A stretch of 64,000 bases of DNA from Xestospongia muta. Taxonomy: Eukaryota > Porifera > Demospongiae > Haplosclerida > Petrosiidae. The translations under genes were made by a program, and so were the position numbers. Below, in pieces: positions 58,513 to 64,000 of this stretch. The first letter of the stretch is position 1. Each line of letters begins with the position of its first letter. The stretch is from the NCBI GenBank assembly GCA_963693285.1, contig OY848924.1, positions 5,291,842 through 5,355,841 on the forward strand, read 5' to 3'. The notes under the pieces were generated by a model that worked only from the letters and a program-made list of their open reading frames with translations, had not been told where the DNA came from and made no database searches.

Positions 58513-61407
58513 TCATGAAATGATATTACTGCAAAATACTTGTGCATACAGTAATAGGCTTAAGTCAAAGATCACAAGAAGTGAAATACCAATGATACAG
58601 AATCTATTTACCTTTCTATAAGAATGACGTGCTGTGATTTTAGCAGCAGTAATAACACTACGTGAGTTCTTCAGTTGATCAGTCTCTGTTTTCTCCAGAT
58701 GAGATTTGCTAGCAGATTTTCTCAAAGCTGTGAACCCCAAAAGAATATCAATAGCAAAACTGGCAAGCACTAAAAATCCCATTACCTAGAAAGAAGAACC
58801 TTTATATTCAAAGCAATGAAATGAATTTTATATCAGTTCTGCCTAGGCTTCAGGCTCAGACTTGATATAAAAACTATCATTCCTATCATACATGTATTAA
58901 TTGTTGTTAGCTTTGATTAGAGTACTGGACATATACACAAAGTGATCATTGATATTTTGTAGATTGGATTGTTTTGGCCTTCAATTTTCAGAGTTGGTAA
59001 ATCATATAGTTAAAAATTAAATGGTATATTCTAATGTCAGCTGTCTCATCCCCTATGCAAAAATTAATCTCTACACTAAATTAAAAATTTTATACCAAAT
59101 TTCCATTTCTTTTTTATAAGATGTGCTGTGTTCAAGCATTTTGAATTTCATTACATGGTTTACCACCTGTATTTTGTTATAAATTGTTTTAGCTTTCCTA
59201 CAGCTGTACTTGTACAAAATGTTTTACATGTAATGAACAAGTAAGTCTCTTTATATACACTGTTACATTTATCAATGAAGATCATTTTACTAGTACTTTA
59301 GAATTGTCAAGATGCATCTGCATATGTTGTTTTTTTGTATTTGTTTGATTTACATTGTTTAGGCTATTACAAATACACACAGTTCAAATATTGTATAGAC
59401 AATGAGATAGGCCATAATAACAAATGTACTTAAACACATAAAGAACCTTCTTGTAACTATGTAACCAGAGAATTGCTTTAAAGTGAATGAAGCATTAATA
59501 GTTTTATTCCAATATTGGAAAGACTCAACATTTATTCAGTTAGTCAATTATTAAGTTTAAAAGAACAACTCAAAGCTCATTTATATACTTATCATTAGAA
59601 CACTGTAAATCTAGCAACATTTGTGACAATTACAAAAATAATTTGTAAGTGGACTTGAAACTATCAAAGGAAAAAATGCTATATTAATGTAATAGGTTAA
59701 ATTTAGCAATTTTCCAAGCCACACCCAACACAATGTTCAAGACAATCAATAGCAACTACAAACTTTTAGCTGTAACTGCAAAAATATCATGCATTGAATA
59801 TGCTTTCACTTGTTTTACTATTAACAGTTAGTCTTCTAATACTAGTAATAGCACTACTGAAAGGGTCAAAACCTCACCACACATCTCTCATCTGGATTAC
59901 TTGGCTAACAGTGACAACATCATACAATTGATTTGAGCATTATTTAATGTATCTGTAATATCAACTTGATTACTACTCACTAGAGCCACATCTAGATAAA
60001 CAAAATTTAATCCATTCCTTCTGGCATAGACAGAGTCCTTCAGTACATCTAATGTACTACTCATAATGGGATTAGCTAACATCCACATCAGAAGACATAC
60101 TCCAGCAAAGAATGTACGCTAAAAGAAAGACAACAATAGTTAACAAGAAGTATACTCTGTTCAGGTTGATTTTATACTTAATTCATTGTTATAACTCAAG
60201 TTAGGAATAAGCTAATGAAAATTGTTTTCAATAGGTCTTTTAACTCTACAATTCTATATAAAAAATGAAGTGCTTAGCTGTTCAGGAAAGTAGTAACTGG
60301 AAATCCAACATAATGTGAACAGTATACTCCACATTCCACCATGACATGACGTCACTGTATTTTATTAATGAACACTCACACAAGTGTTCTCCAACTGTAG
60401 CAGAATCAGAAACTAGGAAATTTCTTTTGATAGCAAAAGTATGAAAGAGAAAGAGGAAAACAATGGCAAAGAACCACCAAGAGCTTCTATAAGTGTTGCA
60501 AAAACAATTATGCTATGAGACCACACCAGAATGGGTCGATGTTGTCCTCATTACTTTGTGTTATTGAAATTCCACAAAACTGCTGTCAACCTTAACCTGA
60601 ACAGAGCAGACATGTAATACTGTCAATAACTTTAAGTAAAGCCTACATGTGTAATAATTTTGGATTTATACATAATAATATAATGTGCAGAATAAATATA
60701 AACTTAGTGTCAATACCATCACCTAATACATTGAACTGTTAACAATGTCATATTCTTATAACCCATACAAGGTTCTAACATTATGTACAGAATTTCAATC
60801 TAGTCACTTACTGCTTTAGAAGGTATCTTGACTCCACCACATCCCAATACTGTCATGACAACAGAATACATTATGGTGATGCAAGCCACACCCACATAAT
60901 AAAACACCTTATTACGATAATTGTAGTCCTCCTGATTGAGTGAGGTAATTTTAACTCCTTCACTCTCCCATACAAACAACAGCACTAGGACTATGACAGA
61001 TAAAATCTAAAAGAAAGGAATTGTTAAAATAAAATGTAAATATATATCACTAGTAGTACATCTATATAGTTGGTACAATGTATCTAAATATTCACCAATG
61101 CAGAAATTAACATACTATGTCATGGCAAGGGATCAATGTGAACTTCATTATAGTTACAAAAGTCAGCTGCTACTTTGTGATGACATTGACAATTTCTCAT
61201 TGTCAGTTGACTATTATATTAGACCCGTTAAATATTTACTATTTTTAAGAGGACTTCTGGACTTACCAATTCTATACTCTTGACAATAAAGTGTGGCAGA
61301 GTGTACCACGAGGCCATACAACTTGACAGCTTCTTATGTTTTTCATGCGCAAGCTGACTAACTGTAGATTTCATGGCAGGAAGAGATACACGAGAGATAG
61401 CTGCCAT
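58513..61407 (-). CDS. four-TM membrane protein B, paralogue of A
   Basis: Exons 61407-61267, 61006-60812, 60118-59981 and 58785 to about 58513, all phase 0. Exons 2 and 3 are exactly 195 and 138 nt, the same as in the facing gene. Matching features are a hydrophobic TM1 after an N-terminal basic region (here 47 residues, longer than in A), the loop DYNYRNK, TM2, TM3 and the loop YARRNGLNFVYLDVAL, close to ARSTNLNFAALEAAC of A. TM4 follows. The C-terminus is longer, basic and serine-rich. The frame runs on to a stop at 58513 with a further hydrophobic stretch. A splice donor (AAG/GTAAAT) at about 58613 could instead join an exon not found here, so the last 30 residues are uncertain. Function unknown. 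Confidence 0.7.
60185..60600. repeat. old dispersed element, copy 2
   Basis: Diverged partner of 36585-37010, here in the second intron of four-TM gene B. Confidence 0.5.
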
Positions 61408-61641
61408 GATTACCAAAATCTCAATTTCGAACTAAAATCAATTAGCAGCAGTGCAGCACTTCGAGCAGATGTTTCTTGTTAGTGAGTAACCACACCTACC
61501 GCGCTACATATGATTGAGAGAATTTGATTGGCCAGCGAAAAGCTTGATTGCTAAGTGGGAGGGTCCTGATGGGCACGAGGTATAGTGATTAATTAGCCTG
61601 TTTGCAAGTTCAAACGGGGGCGAATCCTTCCATACAACGCC
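61408..61641. promoter_or_regulatory. 234-bp divergent promoter (four-TM gene B / aquaporin)
   Basis: Start codons face away from each other across 234 bp, so the core promoters of both genes must lie here. It is richer in G and C than its surroundings (for example AAACGGGGGCGAATCC just before the aquaporin start). Confidence 0.5.
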
Positions 61642-63962
61642 ATGTCTACAGCAGAAAAGGAAAGTCTTCTTAGTGGCAAACAATCAGGTTCTACATACAC
61701 AGACCTTGCTGATTCATCATCACTTAGTCAATTTCGCAAAAATTCAGTGACAGAAGCTGGAGGACAGTACACGAATCTATTTAACGAATGGGTAGAGAAA
61801 GCAATCAGCCCTTGGGTCTGGATTGTCAAGACAACTCGCGCTAGGGAATGTCTGGCAGAGTTCTTTGGAACCTTTCTTTTAGTGGTAAGCTTGTGTGGTC
61901 TATACTAATTTTTATTTACTACTGATACTACTATTGGTGATGAGTTTGTGCTAATGTGTATTCACTATCACAAAAGATGAACCAATGTAGCAATAGAGAT
62001 ATTGCATGTGACATCACTTCCTGTAACAGTCTGAACACAATCCATTTCGTGAGTGTCATTGGCAACATTGTTTGCACTAAGTAGACTTGCATTATAGCTG
62101 AATACAGAATATGTTCAGAAACAAATTCAGGTACTTATCATACTGAATCTCAAAGACAAGCTTGCCTTTATCAAGACACAAAGCTACAGAAATAATCTTT
62201 GTTTATATGTTCAGAGTCAGAGACTCACTCCCAAATGCCCTTAAGCACTGGGTAGGAAGTGGGCAGCTATATGTCTTCTACCTCTATTGCAACAATATAT
62301 TTAAATTTCTGGACACTAATGTTGGTCATTCAAATAATGAATATAGAGCTTAGTCTCATATATACTCCTAGCTTTGTTCTCCAGACATTACTGGAAGAGT
62401 AAAGCATCTGGAGAAAAAGATTACAAGCTGTCGTATGGACATAGGTGTGAAAAATAGTAATCTAAATTAATATCATCCATTAACGACAACAGGTATACCT
62501 AGTATTTATGAAAACTACTTGTTTAGATAGCATTATAATATCATTTTAAAGACATAAATAATTATGATAACTGAAATTTAATAGTGACAACATTGACAAA
62601 TGTGATGATAAGTGTTTTGATTGGCCCTGTGCATGAACAATTTTTATGTCAACAGACAATTTCATTTCATCAGAAATTACAGGATGTGAGACTAACATAG
62701 TTTATGTTATAGTAGCAACCTTAGTAGACACAAATCTATAGAAATTGCAGTTGCACTAATACTGACTGTTAAAGTTCAGTGCTATAGATTTACTCTCATT
62801 GCCACACCTTACACCCTCAGCTCTCCTTCATCATGAGGTTTGCCTCTAATGAAGTTCTTTCAATAAAGGGTTGTGTAATCTATGTATCCATACACATACT
62901 CATTTACAGTGAAACTTGTCTTACAATGGTCTCTCGTTAACCATTATAAGACAGCAAGCTAGATGATCTCCAATGTTGAGATCAATTGTAACCTCTAACA
63001 GCCCAAAACTGAACTATGATAATGTATGACAATAGCATCAGAAGTACTGGTGTGGAATTTGTTATAAGTTGCTTACATCTGTCTAGATTTGAGCTGACTA
63101 CTAAGCTATTTATTATAATGTACTTTGCTAAAATCACATTACAGACTAAAGGACTGTTTCTGTGAAGCCTGACCTTTATGTGAAGGGTGAATATTAAATC
63201 ACTCTTAGTGCTGTTCTGCCAGCTTACTTCCCAGTTTATTTCCCAACATTTGACACTATAATGTCACATGATCTTGGAGAAAAGTTATAATATTTTTGGC
63301 ATTCTTTTGTCTTGCAAATACCTTATAATTGAGCAGGTCTACAATTTAGTATTAATTTTAGTTTATATTTTCTGTATACTCACAATGTTTTTAAATCTTG
63401 GTGTTAAGATGCTCAACCAATTTTGTTATTTCTCTTTTCATAAAATATGCTACTTCTTTCTTCACTAGACAATTGGTAATGGGGCAATTGCTCAATTTGT
63501 CTTAACTGATCCTGAAAAGAAATTTGGAACATTTCAGTCTATCAATATTGGTTATGCACTGGGTCTGGTTATTGCTGTGTATGTCTCAATTGGTGTATCT
63601 GGTGGTCATCTGAATCCAGCTGTCTCCTTTGCAATGGCATTACGAGGAAAGATGACCTGGCTAATGGTATGTAGCAAGGACCAGTAAAATGAAGTACTTT
63701 AATAAATACACTTATGTATAATATAATGCCCCATTTCGTGATTAGGTTGTTCCATTCTGGATAGCTCAAACATTAGGAGCATTCTTTTCATCAGCTGTTG
63801 TCTATGGAGTATATGTCGGTTAGTGATAGGTAGCCTCTCTATATGCATTATCATTTTGTAGATGCTATCAATAATGCTGGAGGTAAAACTAATCTAACTG
63901 CTGGTATATTTGCTACATATCCTCAAGCCTATCTCACAATAGGTAATGGATTTCTAGACCAG
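61642..63962 (+). CDS. aquaglyceroporin (MIP family), 3' partial
   Basis: Exons 61642-61884, 63469-63666, 63746-63818 and 63862-63962 (donor GTAAAA); the gene runs off the right edge. The N-terminus is a long cytoplasmic region of about 65 residues with serines. Then come TM1 (ECLAEFFGTFLLV), TIGNGAIAQFVL, TM2, the first pore motif GGHLNPAVSFA and TM3-TM4 sequence (VVPFWIAQTLGAFF). The loop GIFATYPQAYLTIGNGFLDQ follows. The residues around the NPA box and the FATYP loop are typical of the glycerol-permeable branch (AQP3/7/9/10-like) rather than water-only channels. The second NPA box lies outside the window. The first intron is 1.6 kb and contains a possible transposon end near 62909. Confidence 0.9.
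61885..63468. other. aquaporin intron 1, 1.6 kb
   Basis: No gene seen. It contains a small hairpin CTTACAATGGT ... ACCATTATAAG (about 62932-62962) next to CAGTGAAACTTG, which resembles the terminal repeat of pogo-type DNA transposons. Confidence 0.4.
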
Positions 63963-64000
63963 GTAAAAAAGAAGCATACATTGTGGGGTTTTCACAAAGT

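Overview
This window looks like nuclear DNA of a sponge, most likely a demosponge similar to Amphimedon. It is AT-rich and gene-dense. The genes carry many short GT-AG introns, gene spacing is tight, and several start sites are head to head. Conserved animal genes (ROCK kinase, RAE1, an ARF-like GTPase, an aquaglyceroporin, an asteroid-type nuclease, a tRNA-Val) sit beside fast-evolving receptor and adhesion genes. The assignment to sponge rests on gene content and style recognised by eye, not on a search.

Layout. 375-7427 (+): most of a receptor tyrosine kinase whose 5' end lies outside the window. 8063-10063 (+): an intronless XPG/asteroid-type nuclease. About 10.07-15.54 kb and 18.23-23.18 kb: two colinear copies of one duplicated block. 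The ancestral block seems to have held a secreted ankyrin-JmjC gene (+) with an intronless class C GPCR (-) inside its first intron. Copy A keeps the GPCR and has lost the JmjC exons. Copy B keeps the spliced ankyrin-JmjC gene and only a scrap of the GPCR. Between the copies lie a broken beta-helix gene (15545-17152) and a degraded copy of the receptor gene found intact at 25379-27606. That stretch also carries a spacer found in opposite orientation at about 24.77-25.1 kb.

27990-28653 (-) is an ARF-family GTPase, head to head with 28895-34221 (+). The latter is a type I membrane protein with CHRD domains and, next to the membrane, a phytocyanin-like cupredoxin domain that has lost its copper ligands. 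34.2-37.3 kb is repeat-rich. 37356-48911 (-) is a complete ROCK gene. One of its introns is about 88% dinucleotide repeat. A tRNA-Val(UAC) at 49282-49354 lies between ROCK and the divergent RAE1 gene (49584-52748, +). 52981-54906 (-) is a multi-pass membrane protein of a family I associate with sponges. It is head to head with a four-TM gene (55447-57148, +), which faces its own paralogue (58513-61407, -). The paralogue's start is 234 bp from an aquaglyceroporin that runs off the right edge (61642-63962+).

Functional themes are signalling at the cell surface (tyrosine kinase, GPCR, cytokine-receptor-like protein, CHRD-cupredoxin protein) and Rho/ARF control of cytoskeleton and membrane traffic. 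The locus is also shaped by segmental duplication, inverted copying and differential gene decay. Exon coordinates were placed by eye from splice motifs and reading-frame continuity. They are given exactly where the phase was checked.
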